From: an uncultured Collinsella sp.
Lineage (GTDB): Bacteria; Actinomycetota; Coriobacteriia; Coriobacteriales; Coriobacteriaceae
Direction: 5' to 3'
Assembly (NCBI GenBank): GCA_902495155.1
Contig: CABUWD010000055.1
Coordinates: forward strand, 1-13,745
Length of the DNA: 13,745 nt
Shown here one piece after another: positions 1-7,675 of the stretch. Numbering within the stretch: position 1 is the stretch's first letter; every line of letters starts with the position of its first letter. The notes below the pieces were generated by a model. The model had not been told where the DNA came from. It ran no database searches and saw only the letters and a program-made list of their open reading frames with translations. The translations under genes were made by a program, and so were the position numbers.

Positions 1-1779
1 CACAACGAGGTGACCGCCGAGATTATCAAGCGCCTGCACGAGCAGGGCACCATCTCCAAGCGCTCCACGCTGCAGTTCTACGATGCCAAGGCCGGCACGT
101 TCCTCAACGGCCGTCAGGTGATCGGCCGCTGCCCCATCCAGGGCTGCAAATCCGAGAAGGCCTATGCCGACGAGTGCGACCTGGGCCACCAGTTTGAGCC
201 CGAGGAGCTCATCGCGCCCAAGCGCCAGCTCACCGGCGAGGTGCCCGCGCTGCGCCCGGTCGACAACCTCTACTTTGCCCTGCCGGCCTACCTCGACTTT
301 ATGAAGACCTATACCGCCAAGCTCGCCCAGAACCCGCAGGTTCGCTCCGTGGTCTCCAAGACCATGGAGGAGTGGCTGCTGCCGGCCCAGCTCTACATCC
401 AGAACAAGTTCCGCGAGGCCTTCGATGCCGTCGAGGATCAGCTTCCTGAGCACACCGTGCTGGAGCCCGAGGGCAACAAGAGCAGCTTTACCGTCACCTT
501 CCCCAGCTGGAAGGAGCGCGACGATGCCCACGCGGTGCTCGCCAACGGCGGTGTGCGCTTCCGCAGCGGCAAGGCGCTCGTGCCCTTCCGCATCACCGGC
601 AACATCGACTGGGGCGTTCCGGTGCCCGAGGTCGATGGCGTCTCCGACGTCACCTGCTGGTGCTGGCCCGAGAGCCTGTGGGCGCCCATCAGCTATACGC
701 GTACCGTGCTCGCACGCGATGCCAAGGCCGCCGGCGTAACCGAGGGCGTCGCCGCCCAGGATGCCGCCCTCATGGGCGAGCCCGCTGCCGACTCCACGCA
801 GGTGCCCGCGCCCACCTACCAGCACAGCTCGCTCGACTGGCGCGACTGGTGGTGCTCTGACGACGCTCAGATCTACCAGTTTATCGGTCAGGACAACATC
901 TACTTCTACTGCATCGCGCAGACCGCCATGTGGGAGGCCCTGGGCTGGGACCTCACGCAGAGCACCGTCAGCGCCTGCTATCACCTGCTCTACATGGGCA
1001 AAAAGGCCAGCTCGTCCTCGCAGACTCCTCCCCCGCCGGCAGACGACCTGCTCAACCACTACACCTGCGAGCAGATGCGCGCGCATTGGCTGTCGCTCGG
1101 CCTGTCCGAGAAGCCGGTGAGCTTTAGCCCCAAGGCATACGACACGCGCGTGACCGGCAAGGACAAGGACGGCAACGAGGTGCGCGCCTGCGACGACAAG
1201 CGCGTTATCGACCCGGCCCTTAAGGAGAGCGCCCTTTTGACCGGCGTCTTCAACCGCCTGGCCCGCAGCTGCTTCTACGGCGTCGCCGTCAAGGAGGGCG
1301 ACGAGAGCCCCTACCGCAACGGCTGCATCCCCGCTGGTGCCGCTTCTGACACCGTGGTCGAAGCCGCCCAGCAGGCAACCCTTGCCTTTGAGCAGGCCAT
1401 GTACAAGTTCGAGACGCACCGCGCGCTTGCCGTGTGCGACGACTACCTGCGCGCCGCCAACAAGCGCTGGAGCGACGCCTCCAAGGCCGCCAACAAGCTC
1501 GAGGGTAACGAGGCAGACGCCGCCATGACGCAGGCCCTCGTCGACGCCTTTACCGAGCTGCGCGTGGCGACCGTCCTGATGCACGGTATTGTGCCGGCCG
1601 GCTGCGAGCTCATCTGCGAGTACTTCGACGTCGATCCGGTCGCCTTCTTTAGCTGGGATAACATCTTTGCCTCCACGGACGAGTTTGTGGAGAGCCTGGG
1701 CGAGAAGCCCGGCGAGCACCGCGTGAAGCCGCTGCCCCCGCGCTTCGACTTCTTCAGCAAGCACGAGAGCCAGTACTAA
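1..1779 (+). CDS. metG: Methionyl-type class I aminoacyl-tRNA synthetase, 5' end missing
   Basis: Cytoplasmic enzyme that would charge tRNA-Met with methionine using ATP. The reading frame is open from base 1, so the start and the HIGH-motif end lie outside; 592 residues are visible. An alignment by eye to E. coli MetRS places the first visible residue near E. coli position 110-115. Visible MetRS landmarks are: a zinc-knuckle region with Cys44, Cys49, Cys59 and His63 (visible numbering); the stretch ending in EELIAPK; GNIDWGVPVP; CWPESLWAPISY; and FIGQDNIYFY. The catalytic-loop KMSKS position is occupied by GKKASSSS (bases 997-1020), a degenerate form. About 40-50 extra residues seem to be inserted before GNIDWG. 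The C-terminal half is the helical anticodon-binding region; no C-terminal tRNA-binding (Trbp111-like) domain is present. The next gene begins 59 bases downstream with no terminator between them, so co-transcription is likely. The family call is firm; strict Met specificity is inferred. Confidence 0.85.
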   Translation, partial: HNEVTAEIIKRLHEQGTISKRSTLQFYDAKAGTFLNGRQVIGRCPIQGCKSEKAYADECDLGHQFEPEELIAPKRQLTGEVPALRPVDNLYFALPAYLDFMKTYTAKLAQNPQVRSVVSKTMEEWLLPAQLYIQNKFREAFDAVEDQLPEHTVLEPEGNKSSFTVTFPSWKERDDAHAVLANGGVRFRSGKALVPFRITGNIDWGVPVPEVDGVSDVTCWCWPESLWAPISYTRTVLARDAKAAGVTEGVAAQDAALMGEPAADSTQVPAPTYQHSSLDWRDWWCSDDAQIYQFIGQDNIYFYCIAQTAMWEALGWDLTQSTVSACYHLLYMGKKASSSSQTPPPPADDLLNHYTCEQMRAHWLSLGLSEKPVSFSPKAYDTRVTGKDKDGNEVRACDDKRVIDPALKESALLTGVFNRLARSCFYGVAVKEGDESPYRNGCIPAGAASDTVVEAAQQATLAFEQAMYKFETHRALAVCDDYLRAANKRWSDASKAANKLEGNEADAAMTQALVDAFTELRVATVLMHGIVPAGCELICEYFDVDPVAFFSWDNIFASTDEFVESLGEKPGEHRVKPLPPRFDFFSKHESQY

Positions 1780-1838
1780 AGCACGCCAGCAACGGCGTAC
1801 CCGGAAAGTAGTCAATTTGGGACGGGAAGGAAAAACGG

Positions 1839-2942
1839 ATGTCCAAGCCGCGTCGTCGTAAGCAGAAAAAGCAGGTTAAGCCCGAGCTCAAGCTTAGGCA
1901 GTTTGCCTCCACCGAGCTTTCCGACCAGCTTGCCGCCCTTCCCTGCGCCGCCGACCTGCCGCGCTTTATGGTCGACACGGTCGCCGGCGCCTATGCGCCC
2001 GCCGATGCCGAGCTCATGATCGAGGGCTTCGGCGCCGCGGCCACACGCCCGGTCACGCTGCGCGCCAATACGCTCAAGGCGACCGCCGAGGACATCGCTG
2101 CGGCGCTCGATGCCGCCGGAATCGCCCACAACCCCGTCGCCTGGTACCCAGACGCCTTTATCCTGCCCGAGGCCCAGGTTTCTGATCTGTGGGACCTCGA
2201 CATCTACCGCGACGGCAAGATCTACTTGCAAAGTCTGTCGTCCATGATGCCGCCGTTGGTCCTGGGCGCTCAGGCCGGCGAGGACATCCTCGACATGTGC
2301 GCAGCCCCTGGCGGCAAGACAACGCAGATCGCCGCCCTCACCCAGGGCCAGGCACACCTCACGGCCTGCGAGATGAGCATTCCCCGCGCCGAAAAGCTCG
2401 AGTCAAACCTCCATCGCCAGGGTGCCAAAAACGTGCCCGTCATGCGCATCGACGCACGCGAGCTCGACGAGTTCTTCCGCTTCGACCGCATCCTGCTCGA
2501 CGCTCCCTGCACCGGCACGGGCACCGTCATCAGCGGCAACGAGAAAAGCCTGCGCGGCCTCACCGAGCAGTTGCTGAGCAAGTGCGCCCGATCGCAGCGA
2601 GCACTTCTGGATCGCGCCATGGGGGCCCTCAAACCGAGCGGCACGCTCGTCTATTCGACATGTTCGATCTTGCCGCAGGAAAACGAGGATGCCCTGCAAG
2701 AGGCCCTCGACAAGCACATGGACTGCGAGCTCATCCCCCTCGACAGCACGCCGAGTGAAAGCGAAGCACGCCGCGCCCGCGAAGCCGGTGAGGAACCGCG
2801 CATCGAGTGCAACGCCCTTACCGAGGCCATTGCCGCGGGCCACGTCTCGGCCATTGCCAACGGCATGCCCGGCACGCTGACCATTCCGCCCAGTCGCGAC
2901 TTTGAGGGCTTCTATATCGCCCTGGTCCGAAAACGCAGCTAG
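1839..2942 (+). CDS. RsmB/RsmF-family rRNA (cytosine-C5) methyltransferase
   Basis: SAM-dependent m5C methyltransferase of the NOL1/NOP2/Sun family, expected to modify a cytosine in rRNA (or tRNA) in the cytoplasm. The protein has 367 residues. It begins with a very basic tail (residues 1-20, many Lys/Arg) suited to RNA contact, then an N-terminal domain to about residue 130. The Rossmann methyltransferase core follows: SAM-binding motif I DMCAAPGGKT (152-161), motif IV DAPCTGTG with Cys224, and motif VI YSTCS with Cys275. The paired cysteines are the catalytic nucleophile and release residue of this family. It lacks the extra C-terminal PUA-like part of long RsmF proteins. The start is supported by a purine-rich GGGAAGGA 7 bases upstream of the ATG. 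It follows the synthetase gene closely, as often seen for translation-related genes. The exact target base cannot be told from sequence. Confidence 0.88.
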   Translation: MSKPRRRKQKKQVKPELKLRQFASTELSDQLAALPCAADLPRFMVDTVAGAYAPADAELMIEGFGAAATRPVTLRANTLKATAEDIAAALDAAGIAHNPVAWYPDAFILPEAQVSDLWDLDIYRDGKIYLQSLSSMMPPLVLGAQAGEDILDMCAAPGGKTTQIAALTQGQAHLTACEMSIPRAEKLESNLHRQGAKNVPVMRIDARELDEFFRFDRILLDAPCTGTGTVISGNEKSLRGLTEQLLSKCARSQRALLDRAMGALKPSGTLVYSTCSILPQENEDALQEALDKHMDCELIPLDSTPSESEARRAREAGEEPRIECNALTEAIAAGHVSAIANGMPGTLTIPPSRDFEGFYIALVRKRS

Positions 2943-2980
2943 CGCACGGATTCAAAACTCAACAAACTATCTCCGTGCGC
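2942..2980. repeat. Inverted repeat at the convergent gene ends
   Basis: GCGCACGGA (2942-2950) is repeated in perfect inverse as TCCGTGCGC (2972-2980), with a 21-base loop. The left arm starts on the last base of the methyltransferase stop codon, and the right arm covers the last codons of the small minus-strand gene. It could act as a transcription end signal for both convergent genes, but neither strand shows a clear U-tract directly after the stem, so the role is unsure. Confidence 0.5.
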
Positions 2981-3137
2981 GCTTGTCCTGCTGGTCACGG
3001 CACTGCTTAAGTGCCTCGCGCTCCTTGCGCTCGGCCTTTTTGCCCTTAATGGCCGTGACCGCAAAGTAGATGACCGCGGCGGCAACGATTGCGCCCACGC
3101 ATAGGCCAATCGAGCCTAACATTGCCGAGAATTCCAT
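2967..3137 (-). CDS. Small single-span membrane protein, 56 residues
   Basis: Unrecognised small protein. The frame runs from an ATG with a strong upstream site (AGAGAGGTG, spacing about 7) to a TAG. The product starts MEFSAMLGSIGLC. It has one hydrophobic span at roughly residues 7-30, rich in Ala, Val, Ile and Gly, and then a strongly basic, charged tail (31-56, with many Lys, Arg and Glu) that would face the cytoplasm. This N-out/C-in layout with a positive tail is typical of small bacterial inner-membrane proteins. Codon use is ordinary for the window. The gene lies between the methyltransferase (convergent; the two stop codons are about 25 bases apart) and the TIM-barrel gene (divergent). 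No function can be assigned. The good ribosome site, clean membrane topology and tidy fit between neighbours argue that it is real. Confidence 0.68.
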   Translation of the reverse strand: MEFSAMLGSIGLCVGAIVAAAVIYFAVTAIKGKKAERKEREALKQCRDQQDKRARR

Positions 3138-3329
3138 ACCGCGTCACCTCTCTTTTGTATACGGGACATTCAAGATAGCACCTCGATTCCCGCCACCACA
3201 GCTCCTTCACGTTCGCCAGCCCTTCAGTCTAACGGATGGCGCGGCGGGGAAAAATCAACTCGTCAAACGATTTAGCAATCGTAGCGCCGGTCGCACGCTG
3301 ACGGGCGCACAACATAGAAACGGACCGCC

Positions 3330-4421
3330 ATGGATTCTCTCAACGATTTGAACGAGCGCGTCGACGCCTTTGTCGGCACCAGCTCCTTCGATACGCCCGC
3401 CGCGACCGACGATCAAGCCCCCATCGATGTGCCCGCCGAGGTTCACGAAGACGTCGTCGCCTCGGTCGACTTCTCCGAGGTTGAGCTTGCAGACGAATTT
3501 ACCGAGCCCCAGGTGGCCGTAACCCCCAACGGCCTTTTGCCCATGGAGCCGCTGCCCATCGACGGACGCCTGCGCAAGGCGGCCCTCCGTATGCCCAATG
3601 AGATCGAGGAGGCCAGCGGCTTTACGCTCTTTGGCCGCCGCATCAAATCGCTCATCTACACCACCGACGTGGCGGTCATCCGCAACTCCAATGCCGACGC
3701 CGTGTTTGCCGTCTACCCCTTCACGCCGCAGCCCGCCATTACGCAGGCGCTGCTGACCGTTGCCGAGTGCCCGGTCTTTGTGGGCGTTGGCGGCGGCACC
3801 ACCACCGGTAAGCGCTCCGTGCAGATGGCGGCCGTTTCCGAGATGCAAGGCGCGGCGGGCTGCGTGGTCAACTCCCCCGCTACTGCCGAAATGGTCGAGC
3901 ACATCACCAACATCGCCGACATCCCCGTCATCGCCACGGTCGTTCGCTGCGACGACGATGCTCACGCCAAGGTGCGCGCCGGAGCCAAGATTCTCAACAT
4001 CGCCGCCGGCAAGAACACGCCCCAGGTCCTACGCGAGCTGCGCGAGCACTATCCCAACCTGCCGCTTATCGCGCCGGGCGGCAAGACGCCCGAGAGCATT
4101 CGCGAGACCATCGCCGCCGGCGCCAACGCCATCATCTGGACACCGCCTTCGGCCCAGCAGCTACAGACCGACATGATGCAGCGTTATCGCAAGATGAAGG
4201 AAGACGCCACACCTGTCATCTCGCGCGACAACGTGCCCATTATCGACCAGGTCGCCGCCGCCGAGGTCAGCCAAGTCGAGAACATGAATCCCGATGTGCC
4301 GATTCCCGACGAAGTCATCGAGCGCGTCGCTTCGATCCACGAGCGCGTCGAGGAGCATCGCGCCAACCGCGGCCTCAAGCCGTCACTGCACGGCTTCTTC
4401 TTCCGCGGAAAGAAACGCTAA
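3330..4421 (+). CDS. TIM-barrel-like protein of unknown function with acidic N-terminal extension
   Basis: Not recognised with certainty. The 363-residue product has three parts. Residues 1-70 are acidic, Pro/Ala/Val-rich and probably unstructured. The core (about 85-275) alternates beta and alpha segments and resembles phosphate-binding TIM barrels such as KDPG aldolase: a glycine loop VGVGGGTTTGKRS (151-163), GCVVNSP (177-183), IPVIATVV (198-205), then APGGKTPES (248-256) followed by AAGANAIIW (262-270), which looks like the C-terminal phosphate-binding turn. Residues 280-363 form a charged helical tail ending in a basic FFRGKKR. There is no signal peptide or membrane span, so it is probably cytoplasmic. 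The ribosome site upstream is weak. It has its own terminator and seems monocistronic. An aldolase- or isomerase-like enzyme is possible, but no substrate can be named. Confidence 0.7.
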   Translation: MDSLNDLNERVDAFVGTSSFDTPAATDDQAPIDVPAEVHEDVVASVDFSEVELADEFTEPQVAVTPNGLLPMEPLPIDGRLRKAALRMPNEIEEASGFTLFGRRIKSLIYTTDVAVIRNSNADAVFAVYPFTPQPAITQALLTVAECPVFVGVGGGTTTGKRSVQMAAVSEMQGAAGCVVNSPATAEMVEHITNIADIPVIATVVRCDDDAHAKVRAGAKILNIAAGKNTPQVLRELREHYPNLPLIAPGGKTPESIRETIAAGANAIIWTPPSAQQLQTDMMQRYRKMKEDATPVISRDNVPIIDQVAAAEVSQVENMNPDVPIPDEVIERVASIHERVEEHRANRGLKPSLHGFFFRGKKR

Positions 4422-4433
4422 CCCCAACAGCAA

Positions 4434-4471
4434 GGCCCGCCCCACAAACGTGAGGCGGGCCGTTTTCGTTT
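4434..4471 (+). terminator. Rho-independent terminator after the TIM-barrel gene
   Basis: GGCCCGCC (4434-4441) pairs with GGCGGGCC (4454-4461), with further CAC/GTG pairing inside the loop, followed by GTTTTCGTTT. The T-rich side is on the plus strand only. It lies 13 bases after the stop codon and between two convergent genes. Confidence 0.85.
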
Positions 4472-4502
4472 GAGCAATCATGCAGCGACGTGATGGGGCA
4501 AA

Positions 4503-5393
4503 TTAATCCACGCGCTTGTCGCCCATAAAGAAGAGCGCCACCGTACCAGGTCCGGTATGCGAGCCAATCAGAGTACCGATGTCATTGATCTCAATCTTGC
4601 CTTTAAGCTGCGGAACCTGTTCCTCAATCAGTGCCGCGACCGCCTCAGCATCCTCGCGGCACGCCGACTGCGACATGATGCACTTACCCGAATAATCTGC
4701 ACCGTCCTGTACGTGTGCCATCATGGTCTTAGCCATCTCGGAAATCGCGCGCTTCTTAGTGCGAATCTTCTCACGTGGCGACAGCTTACCTTCGCAATCG
4801 ACCGTCATAAGCGGGCAAATCTTAAGCGCCGTGCCGATGATCGCGCTCGCGGCCGAAATGCGACCGCCGCGCAGGTAGCTCGACAGATCGGTCGAGAAGA
4901 ACCAGTGGTGCAGGTTGAGCTTGTGCTCCTCGATCCAGGCAGCCGTCTCGTCGAGTGAAGCCCCGCTATCGCGCACATCGGCGGCATATTCCAACAACAG
5001 GCCAAAGCCCGAAGACGCCGCCAGCGAATCGATGACGCGCACCTTGCCGCCCTCGGGATAGCGATCCGCAAGCATCTGCGCCGCGACGCAGGCCGATCCA
5101 TACGTGCCCGAAATACCCGACGACAACGTCAGGTGCAGCACGTCTTTACCCTCGGCAACAAACGGCTCCCAAAACTCCTCGTACTCACCCACGCTCACCT
5201 GAGACGTCTTGGGCATGGCGCCCGCGGCAATCTGGGCAAAAAACTCGTCCGGCGTAATCGACTGATACAGATCGTCCGTATAGACAACATCGTCGATCTC
5301 GTAATGAAAACACACGACAGGGATATTGCGCGATTCAAAGAACTCCCGAGTTCGATCGGCGGCGGATTCACAGGTCAGGACAAAATCACTCAT
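4503..5393 (-). CDS. DegV family fatty-acid-binding protein (FakB-like)
   Basis: A 296-residue DegV-family protein. Members bind a fatty acid and present it to the FakA kinase for phosphorylation before it enters phospholipid synthesis. Family marks are the N-terminal strand with CESAAD (8-13), PKTSQVSVGEY (61-71, the TSxP-like binding loop), LSSGISGTYGSA (90-101), VIDSL in the central strand, YLRGGRIS, and the C-terminal GSHTGPGTVALFF. Length and order fit the family. The start at 5393 is chosen because AAGGAG sits 6 bases upstream; an ATG six codons earlier lacks such a site. No fakA gene is in the window. The gene is divergent from fbp and convergent with the TIM-barrel gene, so it is probably monocistronic. 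The lipid specificity is unknown. Confidence 0.9.
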   Translation of the reverse strand: MSDFVLTCESAADRTREFFESRNIPVVCFHYEIDDVVYTDDLYQSITPDEFFAQIAAGAMPKTSQVSVGEYEEFWEPFVAEGKDVLHLTLSSGISGTYGSACVAAQMLADRYPEGGKVRVIDSLAASSGFGLLLEYAADVRDSGASLDETAAWIEEHKLNLHHWFFSTDLSSYLRGGRISAASAIIGTALKICPLMTVDCEGKLSPREKIRTKKRAISEMAKTMMAHVQDGADYSGKCIMSQSACREDAEAVAALIEEQVPQLKGKIEINDIGTLIGSHTGPGTVALFFMGDKRVD

Positions 5394-5421
5394 ATGAGGC
5401 TCCTTACTCATTGCTGCGCAA

Positions 5422-5427
5422 ATTATC
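5422..5427 (-). promoter_or_regulatory. degV promoter: Possible degV -10 box
   Basis: On the minus strand GATAAT lies about 30 bases upstream of the degV ATG, which would leave a short leader containing the AAGGAG ribosome site. No good -35 hexamer sits at the right spacing, so this is tentative. Confidence 0.35.
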
Positions 5428-5458
5428 GCACAGTGAGCCTACATGCGGTACATATGTC

Positions 5459-5489
5459 CACTATTTACCAAATCGAACCAAAAATAGTG
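5459..5489. repeat. Inverted repeat upstream of degV
   Basis: CACTATTT (5459-5466) and AAATAGTG (5482-5489) are perfect inverse copies 15 bases apart. The spacer holds ACCAAA-TCGA-ACCAAA, a short direct repeat. The arms lie upstream of the degV -10-like box, so a repressor or activator site is possible. No U-tract follows that would suit a terminator. Confidence 0.5.
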
Positions 5490-5605
5490 AACATCTTTAC
5501 CACCATCGTCTCCACCGGCCCCACGCATAAATATCTGAGAAAACACCCTCTGTCGTCTCCACCCAACCGCCATATCTACCTCAACTAAATCGATTTACCA
5601 AACCG

Positions 5606-5626
5606 TTCAGCCGACAATTCAGCCGA
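5606..5626 (+). repeat. Short direct repeat upstream of fbp
   Basis: TTCAGCCGA at 5606-5614 is repeated exactly at 5618-5626, a 12-base period, so both copies lie on nearly the same face of the helix. Position upstream of the likely fbp promoter suggests a protein-binding site; this is inference. Confidence 0.4.
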
Positions 5627-5636
5627 TGGCGCAAAA

Positions 5637-5685
5637 TCGAAACAAAAGCGGCGCATACTGATAAACGTTTGACGTTGTTTATCAG
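5637..5685 (+). promoter_or_regulatory. Possible fbp promoter with operator-like inverted repeat
   Basis: CTGATAAAC (5658-5666) and GTTTATCAG (5677-5685) form a perfect 9-base inverted repeat with a 10-base spacer, 28 bases before the fbp ATG. A weak promoter, TCGAAA (5637-5642) and GATAAA (5660-5665) with a 17-base spacer, would put the repeat over the -10 box and start site, where a repressor would block transcription. As RNA it would be an AT-rich hairpin just upstream of the ribosome site. The repeat is seen directly; the promoter assignment is weak. Confidence 0.45.
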
Positions 5686-5713
5686 TTTTACCAACCATAT
5701 CGGAAGGTGTTTC

Positions 5714-7630
5714 ATGGTCGCATTCGATCGCAACCCGCAAGACTTCAAGTATCTGCGCCTGCTGTCGAGACAGTTCCCCACCGAACAATCCGCATTTACC
5801 GAAATTATCAACCTCTCGGCAATCCTCAACCTACCCAAGGGCACCGAGCATTTTATGAGCGACGTGCATGGTGAGTACGAAGCCTTTATGCACATCCTCA
5901 ACAACTGCTCGGGCGTCGTGCGCGAACATGTCGACGAGATCTTTGGCGACACGCTCTCCTTTGACGAAAAGGGCGAGCTGTGTACGCTCATCTACTACCC
6001 GCGCGAGAAGATCGACCTGGTCCGCAGCCGGCGCGAGGACTCGCCAACCTGGTACAAGACGATGCTTGACCAGCTCATCATGGTCGCGCGCTCACTTTCA
6101 AGCCGCTACACGCGCTCCAAGGTGCGTAAGGCCATCCCGCGCGACTACGCCTACATCATCGACGAGTTGTTGCACACGCACCCGGACGAGAACAACTATC
6201 GCGTGCGCTATCACGAGCGCATCGTGGAGTCCATCCTGGAGACCGCCAGCGCCGACGACTTTATCGAGTCGCTCGCCTCGCTCATCAAGCGCCTGGCCGT
6301 CGACCACCTGCACCTGGTGGGCGATATCTTCGACCGTGGCGGCGGCGCTGCCAAGATTATGGACCGCCTGCTCACCTACCATTCGCTCGACATCCAGTGG
6401 GGCAACCACGACCTGCTGTGGATGGGCGCTGCGGCCGGTGAGCCCGCCTGCATCGCCACGGTGTTGCGCAACAACCTGCGCTACGACAATTACGAGATCC
6501 TGGAGAACGACTACGGCATCTCGCTGCGTGAGCTTGTCGCCTTTGCCGATGCCACCTACACCGCCGGTGAGTCCATCACCCCGCTGATCAAGGCCATCAA
6601 CGTGCTGCTCTTTAAGCTCGAGGGCCAGATTATCCAGCGCCACCCCGAGTTCGACATGACCGACCGCCTGTTACTCGACAAGATCGACCACGACACCGGC
6701 ACGGTCACGCTCGCCGACGGCAGCGTGTGGCCGCTCACGACCAACGACTTCCCCACCGTCGACCCGGCGGACCCCTACACGCTCACGTCTCAGGAGCAGC
6801 ACATCATCGACAAGCTCGTGTCCGAGTTTGTCACCGCCGATCACCTGCATCGCCATATCGATTTCCTCTACACCCACGGCTCGATGTACAAGGTCGCCAA
6901 CGGCAACCTGCTCTTCCACGGCTGCGTTCCGCTCAACGAAGACGGCGCCTTTAGCAGCATGAACTGCCTGGGCACCTGGCACGCTGGCCGCGATTATCTC
7001 GATTTTTGCGACCACATCGCCCGCCGCGCGTGGCGCGTGGGCGACCGCGATGCCCTCGACTGGATGTGGTACCTGTGGATTGGCTTCAATTCACCCGCCA
7101 GCGGACGCCTGGTGCGTACCTTTGAGCGCGCCTATATCGCCGATAAGAGCACCTGGGTCGAGCCGATGGACCCGTACTTTACGCTTACCAAGTCGCCCTC
7201 GGTCTGCGATGATATCATGCGCGAGTTTGGCGTCGCGCCCATGGCATGCTCGCCGACCGGCCACATCATCAACGGCCACACACCCGTTAAAACCACCAAG
7301 GGCGAGCAGCCCATCCGCGCCGAGGGCAAGCTGCTGGTCATCGATGGCGGCTTCTGCCGCGCTTACCATCCCAAGACGGGCATCGCCGGCTATACGCTCA
7401 TCTCGAGCTCGCGCGGCTGCCGCCTCAAGTCGCACCGGGCCTTTACGACGGTTGCCGAGGCACTCACGCGCAACGTGGACATCGAAAGCGAGACCAACCG
7501 TTTTGACCAAGCGGACCGTCGCCGCATGGTGAGCGACACCGATACTGGCGCCAAGATCCGCAGCCAGATCCAAGACCTGCGTCAGCTGCTCGATGCATAT
7601 AGAAACGGTGCTATCGAGGAGCGCGCCTAG
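5714..7630 (+). CDS. fbp: Class III fructose-1,6-bisphosphatase
   Basis: Cytoplasmic enzyme of gluconeogenesis that removes the 1-phosphate of fructose 1,6-bisphosphate to give fructose 6-phosphate. This is the Firmicutes-type class III enzyme (B. subtilis Fbp, about 670 residues); here 638 residues. The metallophosphatase motifs are intact: SDVHGEYE (49-56), GDIFDRGG (203-210), GNHD (230-233) and NGHTPVK (520-526), which supply the metal ligands and catalytic His. The start at 5714 is chosen because GGAAGGTG lies 5 bases upstream; the frame is open 15 codons further up, but that earlier start falls inside the inverted repeat and has no ribosome site. Two GtrA genes follow on the same strand, and the upstream region is rich in repeats, so regulation by carbon state is plausible. 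Identification is secure. Confidence 0.96.
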   Translation: MVAFDRNPQDFKYLRLLSRQFPTEQSAFTEIINLSAILNLPKGTEHFMSDVHGEYEAFMHILNNCSGVVREHVDEIFGDTLSFDEKGELCTLIYYPREKIDLVRSRREDSPTWYKTMLDQLIMVARSLSSRYTRSKVRKAIPRDYAYIIDELLHTHPDENNYRVRYHERIVESILETASADDFIESLASLIKRLAVDHLHLVGDIFDRGGGAAKIMDRLLTYHSLDIQWGNHDLLWMGAAAGEPACIATVLRNNLRYDNYEILENDYGISLRELVAFADATYTAGESITPLIKAINVLLFKLEGQIIQRHPEFDMTDRLLLDKIDHDTGTVTLADGSVWPLTTNDFPTVDPADPYTLTSQEQHIIDKLVSEFVTADHLHRHIDFLYTHGSMYKVANGNLLFHGCVPLNEDGAFSSMNCLGTWHAGRDYLDFCDHIARRAWRVGDRDALDWMWYLWIGFNSPASGRLVRTFERAYIADKSTWVEPMDPYFTLTKSPSVCDDIMREFGVAPMACSPTGHIINGHTPVKTTKGEQPIRAEGKLLVIDGGFCRAYHPKTGIAGYTLISSSRGCRLKSHRAFTTVAEALTRNVDIESETNRFDQADRRRMVSDTDTGAKIRSQIQDLRQLLDAYRNGAIEERA

Positions 7631-7640
7631 CACCACCCGC

Positions 7641-7675
7641 GGGGATTGGCTAAACTTGCTGAGTTTGTCATCCCC
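7641..7675 (+). repeat. Hairpin between fbp and the first gtrA gene
   Basis: GGGGAT (7641-7646) pairs with ATCCCC (7670-7675), and inside it AAACT (7652-7656) pairs with AGTTT (7662-7666) around a TGCTG loop. There is no U-tract, so it is not an ordinary terminator. It may stabilise or process the fbp message or tune read-through to gtrA. Confidence 0.45.

Larger units (their letters stand above)
5464..5693 (+). repeat. Four copies of TTTACCA between degV and fbp
   Basis: TTTACCA occurs at 5464-5470, 5496-5502, 5594-5600 and 5687-5693, all on the plus strand; three of the four continue with A (two as AA). A given 7-mer is expected far less than once in 230 bases, although the AT-rich composition raises the odds. 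It could be a repeated binding site for a regulator. Confidence 0.45.
5394..5713. other. Divergent degV-fbp intergenic region
   Basis: A 320-base stretch, lower in GC than the genes around it. I find no convincing gene in it; open frames crossing it are extensions of antisense frames. It carries the control regions of two divergent genes: a GATAAT -10-like box for degV, two separate perfect inverted repeats, a 9-base direct repeat, and four TTTACCA copies, each listed separately. Confidence 0.7.

Noticed and set aside
3255..3965. Minus-strand frame opposite the TIM-barrel gene
   Set aside because: Gly/His/Val-rich shadow of a GC-rich gene with no family features.
5669..5713. Upstream extension of the fbp frame
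   Set aside because: The earlier start lies inside the inverted repeat and has no ribosome site, while GGAAGGTG fits the ATG at 5714.
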